Assembly (NCBI GenBank): GCA_035448545.1
Contig: DAOTJE010000014.1
Coordinates: forward strand, 53,243 to 117,242
Direction: 5' to 3'
DNA from: Anaerobaca sp035448545
GTDB lineage: Bacteria > Planctomycetota > Phycisphaerae > Sedimentisphaerales > Anaerobacaceae
DNA length: 64,000 nucleotides
Each line of letters starts with the position of its first letter. Position 1 is the stretch's first letter. Position numbers and translations under genes: made by a program. The notes under the pieces were generated by a model that had not been told where the DNA came from, ran no database searches, and saw nothing but the letters and a program-made list of their open reading frames with translations. This document shows, piece after piece, positions 16,368 through 25,700 of this stretch.

Positions 16368-17660
16368 ATGTCGATGACGGGAAAGCGGTCTTTCTTTGTT
16401 GGGATTTACCTTTTTGTGTCAGTGTTCGGCGTGTTCGGCTGGGCGGATGACTGGCCGCAATGGCGCGGCCCGAACCGCGATGGCGTATGCCGCGAGACCG
16501 GGCTGCTCCAGCAATGGCCCGAAGGCGGTCCCACGCTGCTGTGGGAACTGGCCGGAATGGGGGCCGGGTACTCGACGGTTGCCATCCTCGACGGCAAGTT
16601 GTACTCGATGGGGGACCGTCAGGCTGCTGGCGAGAAGGCCCAATACGTCTACGCCTACGATCTGGTGACGCGAAATCAACTCTGGGCGACGAGGATCGGC
16701 CCGGCGCATCAGGACGGGCCTCGTTGCACGCCTGCGCTGGACAGTGGCTTCGTTTACGCCATCGGCACCGAAGGCGATGTGGTTTGCCTGCGCCTCGGCG
16801 ACGGCACGCTGGTCTGGTCGAAGAATCTGCTCGATGATCTGGGTGGCGCGGCTAATCCGAGGTGGAAGATCAGCGAGTCGCCTCTGGTTGATGGCGACAG
16901 GTTGCTGTGCACGCCCGGCGGCCACAGCGCGGCGATCGCGGCCCTCGACAAGGCGACGGGCGCGGTGATCTGGAAGACCTCGATGCCCGATATCGGACCC
17001 AACGGCCGCGACGAAGCGGGCTATTCCTCCATCATGATCAGCCACGGCGCCGGCGTGAAGCAATACGTGCAGTTGACCAATGAGGGCCTCATTGGTGTTG
17101 CCGCCGACTCGGGCAAGTTCCTGTGGGGCTACAACCGCGTCGCCAACCGTGTCGCCAACATCCCCACGCCTGTGATCGACGGAGACTATGTCTTTACCTC
17201 GACCGCCTACCAGACGGGATCGGCGCTCCTGAGGCTGGTGCCCGATGGCAGCGGCGTCAAGGCCGAGGAAGTCTATTGGCTCGACAAGGACACGTTTCAG
17301 AATCATCATGGCGGCTTCGTGAAGGTCAGCGGCTACATCTATGGCGGTCACAACCACAACCGGGGCGAGCCTACCTGCCTGGAGATGAAGACGGGCAAGG
17401 TCATGTGGCGCGCCGACCAGCTCGGCAGGGGGTCGGGATGCGTCCTGTACGCAGACGGCTGTCTGTACTTCCTGTATGAGGACGGCACGGCAGTTCTGAT
17501 CGAGGCGACACCGGAGAAGTACAACCTAAGAAGCTCGTTCAAGCTCCCGCAGCGCCCGACGGCGACGGGGACGGCCTGGCCGTATCCGGTGATCTCCGAC
17601 GGCAGGCTCTATCTGCGGCACGCGGATGTCCTGTTCTGTTACGACGTGAAGGCGAAGTAG
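16368..17660 (+). CDS. Secreted PQQ-like beta-propeller protein
   Basis: This 430-residue relative of the preceding gene has a signal peptide ending near VFGWA-DD (about residue 26) and the start motif DWPQWRGPNRDG. Blade motifs such as LDKATGAVIW and LEMKTGKVMW follow. An in-frame ATG two codons on (16374) is an equally possible start. The pair could bind a shared periplasmic partner, or one may be a dehydrogenase-like domain and the other a scaffold. No active-site residues can be claimed. Confidence 0.82.
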   Translation: MSMTGKRSFFVGIYLFVSVFGVFGWADDWPQWRGPNRDGVCRETGLLQQWPEGGPTLLWELAGMGAGYSTVAILDGKLYSMGDRQAAGEKAQYVYAYDLVTRNQLWATRIGPAHQDGPRCTPALDSGFVYAIGTEGDVVCLRLGDGTLVWSKNLLDDLGGAANPRWKISESPLVDGDRLLCTPGGHSAAIAALDKATGAVIWKTSMPDIGPNGRDEAGYSSIMISHGAGVKQYVQLTNEGLIGVAADSGKFLWGYNRVANRVANIPTPVIDGDYVFTSTAYQTGSALLRLVPDGSGVKAEEVYWLDKDTFQNHHGGFVKVSGYIYGGHNHNRGEPTCLEMKTGKVMWRADQLGRGSGCVLYADGCLYFLYEDGTAVLIEATPEKYNLRSSFKLPQRPTATGTAWPYPVISDGRLYLRHADVLFCYDVKAK

Positions 17661-17685
17661 ACGCTTCTCTTCCGGGGACTGTTCC

Positions 17686-18723
17686 ATGAAGGCGGCGGTC
17701 ATCCACGAGAATGGTGAGCTGGACGTTGTGCACGTGGAGGATGTCCCCGAGCCTTCACCGGGGCCCGGGGAGGTCGTGCTGAAAGTCACCTGTGCCGGCC
17801 TGAACCACCTGGATATCTGGGTCCGGAAGGGCCGGCCGGGGACATCGCTGAGCGATACACCGCGCGTCCTCGGGTCCGATGCGGTGGGCTTCGTCGAGGA
17901 GGTGGGCAGGGGTGTGGAGGGCGTCAAGGTCGGCGACGAAGTCATCGTGAACCCTGCCTTGAGTTGTGGGCGCTGCGAGTCTTGCGCCCGAGGCCAGCAG
18001 AGCGAATGTCTATCGTTCGGGATCGTGGGACTCAGCCGGCCAGGCACGTTTGCCGAGCGTGTGGTGGTCCCTGCCCGCAATTTATGGCCCAAACCGGCGC
18101 ATCTGTCTGCCGAGGAGGCCGGCACGCTGTCGCTCGCCTCCGTCACGGCTTGGCGGATGCTGATGACGCGAGCCCAGGTTCGACCGGGTGAGAGCATCCT
18201 GATCCACGGCATCGGGGGCGGCGTCGCCCTCTGCGCGATGCAGTTTGCCAAGTTGATCGGCGCGGAGGTGATTGTCACTTCATCCTCCGATGAGAAGCTC
18301 GCCCTCGCTCGCGAGCTCGGCGCCGACCACACGATTCACTACCGCAACCAGGATGTCGTGAAATGCGTGCGGGAGATTACGGGCGGGCGCGGCGTGGACG
18401 TCGCAATTGACAGCGTCGGCGCCGCCACATGGCCGGTGGATTTCGCGTGTGTCCGGCGGGGCGGGCGGATCGTCACCTGCGCCATTACCACGGGCCCGAA
18501 GGCCGAGACAAATCTCCAGGCCCTCTACTGGAACCAGTTGACGATCCTCGGATCGACGATGGGCTCGGATGAGGATTTCCGGCAGATGCTGCGAGCAGTG
18601 GCCGTCAACCGGCTGCGGCCCGTCATCGATGAGGTTTTCACGCTGGAGGAAGTGCGCCGGGCCATGGCGAAAATGGAAGCGGGCCGGCAATTTGGCAAGA
18701 TCGCCCTGCGGATTGCCCCGTAG
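17686..18723 (+). CDS. Medium-chain zinc-type dehydrogenase/reductase (quinone oxidoreductase-like)
   Basis: This 345-residue cytoplasmic MDR enzyme has an N-terminal GroES-like domain, a structural-zinc loop with four cysteines (CGRCESCARGQQSEC, about 99-113) and a Rossmann domain with GIGGGVALCAMQFAKLIGAE near 175-194. In the catalytic-zinc position the usual Cys of alcohol dehydrogenases is replaced (AGLNHLD), so it is more like the zinc-poor quinone oxidoreductase or crotonyl-CoA reductase-type branch than a classic alcohol dehydrogenase. NAD(P)H-dependent reduction of an activated double bond or quinone is the likely chemistry; substrate unknown. It starts 25 bases after the propeller gene. 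Confidence 0.85.
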   Translation: MKAAVIHENGELDVVHVEDVPEPSPGPGEVVLKVTCAGLNHLDIWVRKGRPGTSLSDTPRVLGSDAVGFVEEVGRGVEGVKVGDEVIVNPALSCGRCESCARGQQSECLSFGIVGLSRPGTFAERVVVPARNLWPKPAHLSAEEAGTLSLASVTAWRMLMTRAQVRPGESILIHGIGGGVALCAMQFAKLIGAEVIVTSSSDEKLALARELGADHTIHYRNQDVVKCVREITGGRGVDVAIDSVGAATWPVDFACVRRGGRIVTCAITTGPKAETNLQALYWNQLTILGSTMGSDEDFRQMLRAVAVNRLRPVIDEVFTLEEVRRAMAKMEAGRQFGKIALRIAP

Positions 18724-18810
18724 AAACAGGGAGAAAGACCGAACAACTCTCCGGTAGCAGCATATAGGTAGAGTCAAAGGATCTGTTGTTTCCTGTAAAG
18801 GAGGCTCTAT

Positions 18811-19386
18811 ATGTCCGCAACTGCTTCCACGATGCTGCCCTTGAGCACGAAGGCGCCGGATTTCCATTTGCCCGACACCGAGGGCAAGATGGTGTCGCTG
18901 TCCGATTTCCACGACGCCAGGGCGCTGGTTGTGGTGTTCCTCTGCAACCATTGCCCCTTCGTCAAGCATGTGATCGATGATTTCGTCGATCTGGTGAAGG
19001 ACTATCAGGATCGGGGGGTCGCTTTTGTCGCGATCAACTCGAACGACGTGGCGACCTACCCCGACGACCGGCCCGAGATGATGGCGAAATTCGCCAGGCA
19101 ACGAGGTTTCACCTTCCCTTATTTGTACGACGAGACGCAGGAGGTCGCCAAGGCCTATCGCGCCGCCTGCACGCCGGACTTCTTTGTCTTCGACGAGAAA
19201 CGCCGGTTGGTTTATCGCGGGCAGATGGATGACAGTCGGCCCGGCAACGGTGTGCCGATCACCGGCGCCGACCTCTGCGCGGCGCTCGATGCGATTCTGG
19301 AAGGCGGTCCCATTCCCGAAAGGCAGAAGCCCAGCATCGGGTGCAACATCAAGTGGAAGGCCGGCAATGAGCCGGACTACTTCTGA
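18811..19386 (+). CDS. Thioredoxin-fold redoxin with CNHC active site
   Basis: The ATG follows a strong AAAGGAGG. The 191-residue protein is an AhpC/TSA-redoxin family member: APDFHLPDTEGK at the N-terminus and a CNHCPFVKHVIDDF active-site segment near residues 48-61. The CxxC motif with the following Pro-Phe marks the thioredoxin family group also called peroxiredoxin-like. No signal peptide is visible, so a cytoplasmic thiol-redox role is likely. Family-specific C-terminal residues (IGCNIKWKAGNEPDYF) are conserved in this group. It stands alone between the MDR gene and the metal efflux operon. Confidence 0.87.
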   Translation: MSATASTMLPLSTKAPDFHLPDTEGKMVSLSDFHDARALVVVFLCNHCPFVKHVIDDFVDLVKDYQDRGVAFVAINSNDVATYPDDRPEMMAKFARQRGFTFPYLYDETQEVAKAYRAACTPDFFVFDEKRRLVYRGQMDDSRPGNGVPITGADLCAALDAILEGGPIPERQKPSIGCNIKWKAGNEPDYF

Positions 19387-19437
19387 TCGCCGTCGTTGCG
19401 GGCAATTCATACTGTTGAAAGTGACGGTCTTGTGAAG

Positions 19438-20715
19438 ATGAAGTTCACAGTAGCAGTCGCAACTTTGTTCGTTGTCACGCTGGCCTCTTCGGTCGGGGCG
19501 GCCGAGGTCCGCGATGTAAATACCCCGCAGACATTGCAGGAGTACCTGCGCGAAGCGGCGCAGAACAACGCGGGGCTGAAAGCGGCGTTCGAAGAGTGGA
19601 AGGCGGCTCTGGAAGCAGTGCCCCAGGCAAAGGCGCTGCCTGACCCTCGCTTCACATACGGCTACTTCATCGAGGAGGTCGAGACGCGTGTCGGTCCACA
19701 GAAGCATCGTCTGGGCATCATGCAGGTCTTCCCTTGGTTCGGCACGATCGAAGCCCGCACGGATGCAGCCTCTGCGGCCGCCGAGGCCGCGCGCAAACGC
19801 TACGAGGCCAGGAAGCTGCAACTGTTCTACGACGTCAAGGACACCTTCCACGAGTACGTCTATCTCCAAAGCGCCATCGAGATCGCCCGAGAGAACCTCG
19901 ATCTGGTGCGGCACTTTGAGGAAGTGGCCCGCGCCCGGTACACGGCGGCCACCGCCGGCCATCCCGACGTCATTCGTGCCCAGGTCGAATTGGCGATGCT
20001 GCAAGACAAGCTCGTCGCTTTGCAGGAATTGCGCGAGCCGATTGTCGCTCGACTCAACGCGGCGCTGAACCGGCCCACCTCTGAGCCGTTGCCTTGGCCC
20101 AAGGCTGAGACGCAAGAGATGGTTCCGGTGGACCAGCCCACGGTGCTGGCAGCGCTGAGAAAGCAGAATCCCCAATTGCAGGCGATGGATTTCGACGTGG
20201 AGGTCGCCCGAAACCGGATCGGGCTGGCGAAAAAGAAGTTCTATCCCGATCTCGGTGTCGGCGTCGATTGGATCGTTACGGATGACGCGATGATGTCGGG
20301 CGTGCGCGACAGTGGCAAGGACCCCGTGATCCTGATGTTCAGCCTGAATCTGCCGATCTGGCGCAAGAGCTACGGTGCGGCCGAGCTGCAGGCGAGGGCG
20401 CAGTCGCGTCGGGCGCTGCATCACAGGCAGGATATCGAGAACGAGCTTCTGGCCCGAGCCCAAGGTGTTCTCTACGATCTTGAAGACAGCGGCCGGAAAC
20501 TGCGCCTCTACGAGCAGGCGCTGGTCCCAAAGGCCCAAGAGCTGGTGGGTGCGTCCGAGACCGCGTACGCGGCCGGAACGGTCGATTTTCTCAGCCTGAT
20601 CGACGCCGAGCGGACGCTGCTGCGATTCCGCCTTGAATGCGAGCGGGCTCGCGCAAATCAGCACCAGCGGCTGGCGGAACTGGAGATGCTGGTCGGAACC
20701 GAGTTGTCCGACTGA
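19438..20715 (+). CDS. TolC/CusC-like outer-membrane efflux channel
   Basis: I choose the ATG at 19438 because it starts a clean signal peptide (MKFTVAVATLFVV...VGAA) just before the mature sequence; a GTG two codons upstream is also possible. The 425-residue protein has the two long alpha-helical outer membrane efflux protein repeats, with ALPDPRFTYG and the NPQLQAMDFDVEVARNRIGLAKKK-type segment. It opens the heavy-metal efflux set and should form the trimeric outer-membrane exit duct for the adaptor and pump encoded downstream. Confidence 0.9.
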   Translation: MKFTVAVATLFVVTLASSVGAAEVRDVNTPQTLQEYLREAAQNNAGLKAAFEEWKAALEAVPQAKALPDPRFTYGYFIEEVETRVGPQKHRLGIMQVFPWFGTIEARTDAASAAAEAARKRYEARKLQLFYDVKDTFHEYVYLQSAIEIARENLDLVRHFEEVARARYTAATAGHPDVIRAQVELAMLQDKLVALQELREPIVARLNAALNRPTSEPLPWPKAETQEMVPVDQPTVLAALRKQNPQLQAMDFDVEVARNRIGLAKKKFYPDLGVGVDWIVTDDAMMSGVRDSGKDPVILMFSLNLPIWRKSYGAAELQARAQSRRALHHRQDIENELLARAQGVLYDLEDSGRKLRLYEQALVPKAQELVGASETAYAAGTVDFLSLIDAERTLLRFRLECERARANQHQRLAELEMLVGTELSD

Positions 20716-20815
20716 GGGGAGCAGACGCGTTCCTGTGGGTGGAAGAGCGGAATACCGCGAACACAAATCCCACTATGGCGGTATACATTGGTGTTGATTC
20801 AGAAAGGCGACCCGA

Positions 20816-22336
20816 ATGGCATCGATTCGGCGGATAATCCGGTCGGGGGCGTGGGCGGTCGGTGTGCTGATCCTGATCGCGGTCGGTTTCCTTCTTGGGT
20901 ATGTGGTTTCACCGACCTCACAAACGGAGGCGGCCAACGCGGCGATGGCGGACATGCAGCCTGCTGCGGGTCCGCAGCTATGGTACTGCTCGATGCATCC
21001 GCAGATCATTCGGGACAAGCCGGGCAAGTGCCCGATTTGCGAGATGGATTTGATCCCGATGCCTGCGGATATGGCTGCCCACGCGACGCCGCGCGAGCTG
21101 GTCGTCTCGGAGGCGGCCGCCCGTCTGATGGACATCCAGACCTCTGCCGTCGAACGAAGAGCCGTGACGAACAGAGTTCGCACGGTGGGGAAGGTCGATT
21201 ACGATGAGACCCGCGTCAAGTCGATCACCGCGTGGTTGCCCGGCCGCATCGACCGTCTCTACGTCGACTTCACCGGCACCAGCGTCAGGGCTGGCGATCA
21301 TCTCGTCGATCTCTATAGCCCCGAATTGTTCGGCGCGCAGGCGGAGTTACTGCAGGCGGCCAAGGCGGCTTCCCGAGACGCGGCCGAGGCATCGGAATAT
21401 CTCAAGGACTCCGCTCAGACTACGCTTGCCGCCGCCCGAGAGAAGCTGCGTCTGCTGGGCCTCAAGACTGGGCAGATCGAGACTATCGAAACGTCGGGCC
21501 AGCCCGTGACGCACGTGACTATCTACTCGCCTATCGGCGGCGTGGTGGTCCAGAAGATGGTGACCGAGGGGATGTACGTCAGCACAGGAACGCACATCTA
21601 CACCGTCGCCGACCTGTCTCATGTCTGGGTCAAGCTCGATGCCTATGAATCCGACTTGCCCTGGATCCGCTATGGACAGGAGGTCACGTTCACCGCCGAA
21701 GCCTATCCCGGCGAGGTCTTCCGGGGCTGGATCAGCTTCATTGCGCCGACGCTGGACCCGAAAACCAGAACAATGAAAGTCCGTGTCAACGTGCGGAATC
21801 CTGATGGACGGCTCAAGCCCGAGATGTTCGTTCGGGCAGTGGTCGAATCCCACTTGGCCCAGGAGGGCAAGGTGATGGACGCGGATCTGGCGGGCAAGTG
21901 GACCTGCCCAATGCATCCATCGGTCGTCAAGGACGAGGCGGGGACGTGTGACGTCTGCGGGATGGACCTCGTGACCACCGAATCGCTTGGCTACGTGACG
22001 GCTCAGTCCGCCGGCGTGCTTCCGCTGGTCGTTCCGGCGTCCGCTCCCTTGATCACGGGCCAACGTGCGATTGTGTACGTGAAAAAGCCCGACACCGAGC
22101 ATCCGACGTTCGAAGGGCGGCAGATCATCCTCGGGCCTCGAGCGGGCGACTTCTACATCGTCAAGGAGGGGCTGACCGAAGGCGAACAGGTGGTTACCAA
22201 TGGCAATTTCAAGATTGACTCCGCTCTCCAGATCCAGGCCAAACCGAGCATGATGAATCCGGAGGGCGACGCTATGCCGGGCGGACATCAACATCGGATG
22301 GAGGCGGGACAAGAAAATCAAACACACAGTCATTGA
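20816..22336 (+). CDS. CusB-like RND adaptor with two heavy-metal-binding domains
   Basis: The 506-residue periplasmic membrane-fusion protein has an N-terminal anchor (about 10-30). Near 55-82 is a short heavy-metal-binding domain (WYCSMHP, then CPICEMDL), and near 361-387 a second copy (WTCPMHP, then CDVCGMDL) sits between the barrel and C-terminal part. The coiled-coil hairpin and lipoyl-like halves lie between them, with TGTHIYTVADLSHVWVKL typical of CusB adaptors. The Met/Cys/His motifs suggest Cu(I)/Ag(I) binding. It links the TolC-like channel to the CusA-like pump. The C-terminus is His-rich (GGHQHRMEAGQENQTHSH). Confidence 0.92.
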   Translation: MASIRRIIRSGAWAVGVLILIAVGFLLGYVVSPTSQTEAANAAMADMQPAAGPQLWYCSMHPQIIRDKPGKCPICEMDLIPMPADMAAHATPRELVVSEAAARLMDIQTSAVERRAVTNRVRTVGKVDYDETRVKSITAWLPGRIDRLYVDFTGTSVRAGDHLVDLYSPELFGAQAELLQAAKAASRDAAEASEYLKDSAQTTLAAAREKLRLLGLKTGQIETIETSGQPVTHVTIYSPIGGVVVQKMVTEGMYVSTGTHIYTVADLSHVWVKLDAYESDLPWIRYGQEVTFTAEAYPGEVFRGWISFIAPTLDPKTRTMKVRVNVRNPDGRLKPEMFVRAVVESHLAQEGKVMDADLAGKWTCPMHPSVVKDEAGTCDVCGMDLVTTESLGYVTAQSAGVLPLVVPASAPLITGQRAIVYVKKPDTEHPTFEGRQIILGPRAGDFYIVKEGLTEGEQVVTNGNFKIDSALQIQAKPSMMNPEGDAMPGGHQHRMEAGQENQTHSH

Positions 22337-22369
22337 CCGGCGCCTGGACGCGCCGAGAAGGAGAAGACC

Positions 22370-22744
22370 ATGAAGATCGAAAGAAGATCATATCACATGA
22401 CGTTGACTGTAGCTGGTGTGGCCGTCATCGCGTTGTTTGTGGCCCAAGGCTGCAAGAAACAGGAGCCTGTGGCCTCACAGACCGGGTCGACCCAGGCCGC
22501 TACCACGTCACAGAGCGACCAGGCTTCCACGATGGCCCAGGAGACCTCCACAGAAGCGGCCGATCAGGTCGCGGCTACCGCCGAGCAGAAGACCTGTCCC
22601 GTCATGGAAGGCAACCCGATCAACAAGGCTATCTTCGTCGAGTACAAGGGCAAGAAAGTCTATTTCTGCTGCAAGGCCTGTCCGGAGAAGTTTCTGGCCG
22701 ATCCGGAGAAGTACATCGCGAAGCTGCCGCAGTTTCAGCAATAG
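22370..22744 (+). CDS. Small YHS-like metal-binding lipoprotein
   Basis: Preceded by GAAGGAGA, this 124-residue protein has a hydrophobic leader ending at VAQGC, a probable though imperfect lipobox. A Thr/Ser/Gln-rich linker leads to a C-terminal YHS-like domain with TCPVMEGNPINK and VYFCCKACPEKFLADPEKYI. The three cysteines and the surrounding pattern fit a copper-binding YHS/TRASH fold. It sits between the adaptor and pump genes, 33 and 19 bases away, so it may deliver Cu or Ag to the pump in the periplasm (inference), much as CusF does in enterobacteria though by a different fold. Confidence 0.83.
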   Translation: MKIERRSYHMTLTVAGVAVIALFVAQGCKKQEPVASQTGSTQAATTSQSDQASTMAQETSTEAADQVAATAEQKTCPVMEGNPINKAIFVEYKGKKVYFCCKACPEKFLADPEKYIAKLPQFQQ

Positions 22745-22763
22745 CGCATAGGAACACTCACTC

Positions 22764-25700
22764 ATGGACGAAAGACAACGGGACATCCGCGCCGGCGCGA
22801 GCCTCCTGGATCGAGTGATACGCTTCTGCCTGGAAAACAAGCTCGTAGTGGCGCTGGTCGTTCTGTTGGTGGTTGGCTGGGGCTTGCTGGTGGCGCCGTT
22901 CGACTGGGACCTCGCGGGGGCGCCACGGTCGCCGGTGCCGGTGGATGCGATTCCCGACATCGGCGAGAATCAGCAGATCGTCTTCACCGAGTGGATGGGA
23001 CGCTCGCCGCAGGACGTGGAGGACCAGGTGACCTATCCGCTGACGGTGTCGCTGATGGGTCTTCCCGGCGTCAAGACGGTGCGCAGCTACTCCTTCTTCG
23101 GCTTCTCGAGCATCTACGTGATCTTCCAGGAACGCGTGGACTTCTACTGGTCGCGCAGCCGGGTGCTGGAGAAACTCAACAGCCTGCCGGCGGGGACCCT
23201 TCCGGAAGGCGTTCAGCCCGCGCTGGGACCCGATGCGACCGGACTGGGGCAGGTCTTCTGGTATACGCTCGAAGGGCGCGATCCGAACGGCAATCCGGCC
23301 GGCGGCTGGGATCTCGACGAGCTGCGGACGATTCAGGACTGGTACGTTCGCTACGCCCTGCTGGGCGCCGAAGGAGTCAGCGAGGTCGCTTCGGTGGGCG
23401 GTTTCGTTCGCGAGTATCAGATCGACGTCGACCCGGACGCGATGCGCGCCTATGGGGTCGGCCTCGAAGACATCGTCAAAGCGGTTAAGGGTTCGAATAT
23501 CGACGTGGGGGCGCGCACCATCGAGATCAACAAGGTCGAGTACGTCATTCGCGGCCTGGGTTTCGTCAAGCGTCTCTCCGACATCGAGCAGACTGTGATC
23601 AAGGTCAATGACAATGTCCCCATCTACGTGAAGGACATCGCGAAGGTCTCGACAGGGCCGGCTTTGCGACGCGGCGCCCTGGACAAAAGTGGAGCCGAAG
23701 CCGTCGGTGGCGTCGTGGTGGTCCGCTATGGATACAATCCGCTGGCGGCCATCCAGCACGTCAAGGAGAAGATCGATGAACTGGCGCCGGGCCTGCCGGA
23801 AAAGACTCTGGCCGACGGCACAGTCTCGAAGGTCACCATCGTGCCGTTCTACGACCGAACGGGCCTGATCTACGAAACGCTGGGCACCCTCGACACCGCT
23901 CTGACCGAAGAGGTGCTGGTGACGATCATCGTCGTGATCGTGATGGTGATGCATCTGCACAGCAGCGTGCTGATCAGCGCGTTGCTGCCTTTGGCGATCC
24001 TGATGTGCTTCATTGCGATGAAGCAGTTTGGTGTCGATGCGAACATCGTGGCTCTGTCCGGTATCGCGATCGCGATCGGAACGATGGTCGACATGGGCAT
24101 CGTCATCTGCGAGAACATCCTGCGACGTCTCGACGAGGCGCAGGAAGGCGACAACGCGCTCGAAGTCGTCTACCAAGCCTCCTCCGAGGTGGGCAGCGCC
24201 GTGGTGACCGCCGTGGCCACCACGATCGTCAGCTTTCTTCCGGTCTTCACGATGACGGGAGCCGAAGGCAAGCTCTTCAAGCCGCTGGCCTTCACGAAGA
24301 CGTTCGCTCTGCTGGCGTCGATCATCGTGGCGCTGACGATCATTCCGCCGGCGGCGCACATCCTTTTCACAAGAAAGACCGTCCGGAGCAGGATCAAACG
24401 CTACGTACTCGGCGTCATCTTGCTCGGCCTTGCTGTTGCCGCCGGGATTCTCTTCGCCTGGTGGATCGGCGCGATCATTGCGGCTGTCGGGCTGTACCAC
24501 CTCACGCAGGATCGTTTGCCTGCAAGAGCCCGCAGCGCGATGCCTCTGCTGGCCAACGCGCTGGCTGTAGTTGTTGTCGGCATCGTCCTCACACAACATT
24601 GGCTGCCTGTGGGCCCGGTCGAAGGCTTCGCTCGAAACTTCGCTTTCGTGGCCCTGCTCGTTGGCGGCCTGCTGCTGTTCTTTCGCATCTTCCAGCACTT
24701 CTACCCCGTCATTCTCGGATGGTGTCTGGACCACAAGATCGCGTTCCTGAGCCTGCCACTGCTCATTCTGGTTCTGGGTCTGATGGTCTGGCAGGGCGTC
24801 GCCAAGGTTCTGTTCTTCGTACCCGAGCCGCTGAGACAGAATCGTGCCTGGACCGCGGCGGCGCAAGTGTTTCCTGGCTTGGGCAGGGAGTTCATGCCTG
24901 CGTTGGACGAGGGCTCGTTTCTCTACATGCCCACGACGATGCCCCACGCCTCAATCGGCGAAGTCCTCGACGTGATCGCCAAGCAGGACATGGCGTTTCA
25001 GGCGATCCCGGAGATCGATTCGGTGGTGGGCAAGCTGGGCCGGGTGGATTCGCCACTCGATCCGGCTCCGATCTCGATGATCGAGACGGTTATCAACTAC
25101 AAGACCGAGTATGTCACCGACGCAGACGGTCATCGCCTGCGGTTCAAGTTCGACCGGGCCAACGGCGAGTACGTGCGGGATGCGCAGGGCAACCTCATCC
25201 CCGATCCCGACGGTCGCCCGTACCGGCAGTGGCGCGATCACATTCGCAGCCCCGATGACATCTGGAACGAGATCGTCAAGGCAGGCGAGATTCCGGGTAC
25301 GACCAGCGCGCCGAAACTTCAGCCGATCGAGGCGCGAATCGTCATGCTCCAGAGCGGCATGCGCGCTCCGATGGGGGTCAAGGTCAAGGGGCCCGACCTG
25401 GCCACAATCGAGAAGGTGGCTCTGGAGATCGAGCGGTTTCTCAAGGAGGTCCCGGGCGTTGAGCCTGCGGCGGTCATCGCGGATCGGGTCGTGGGCAAGC
25501 CCTATCTCGAGATCGACATCGACCGCGAGCGGATTGCGCGGTACGGCATCAGTGTCCAGCGGGTCCAGGACGTGATCGAGGTCGCCATCGGAGGCAAACG
25601 CCTTACCACCACGGTCGAGGGCCGCCAGCGCTACGGCGTGCGAATCCGCTACCTGCGTGAGCTGCGTGACCAGATCGACACGCTGGAGAAGATCCTCGTA

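Noticed and set aside
22758..24947. Very long open frame on the minus strand opposite the CusA-like gene
   Set aside because: Its translation is low-complexity and Asp/His/Arg-rich with no domain, as expected from the complement of a high-GC coding gene. The plus strand encodes a complete RND pump.
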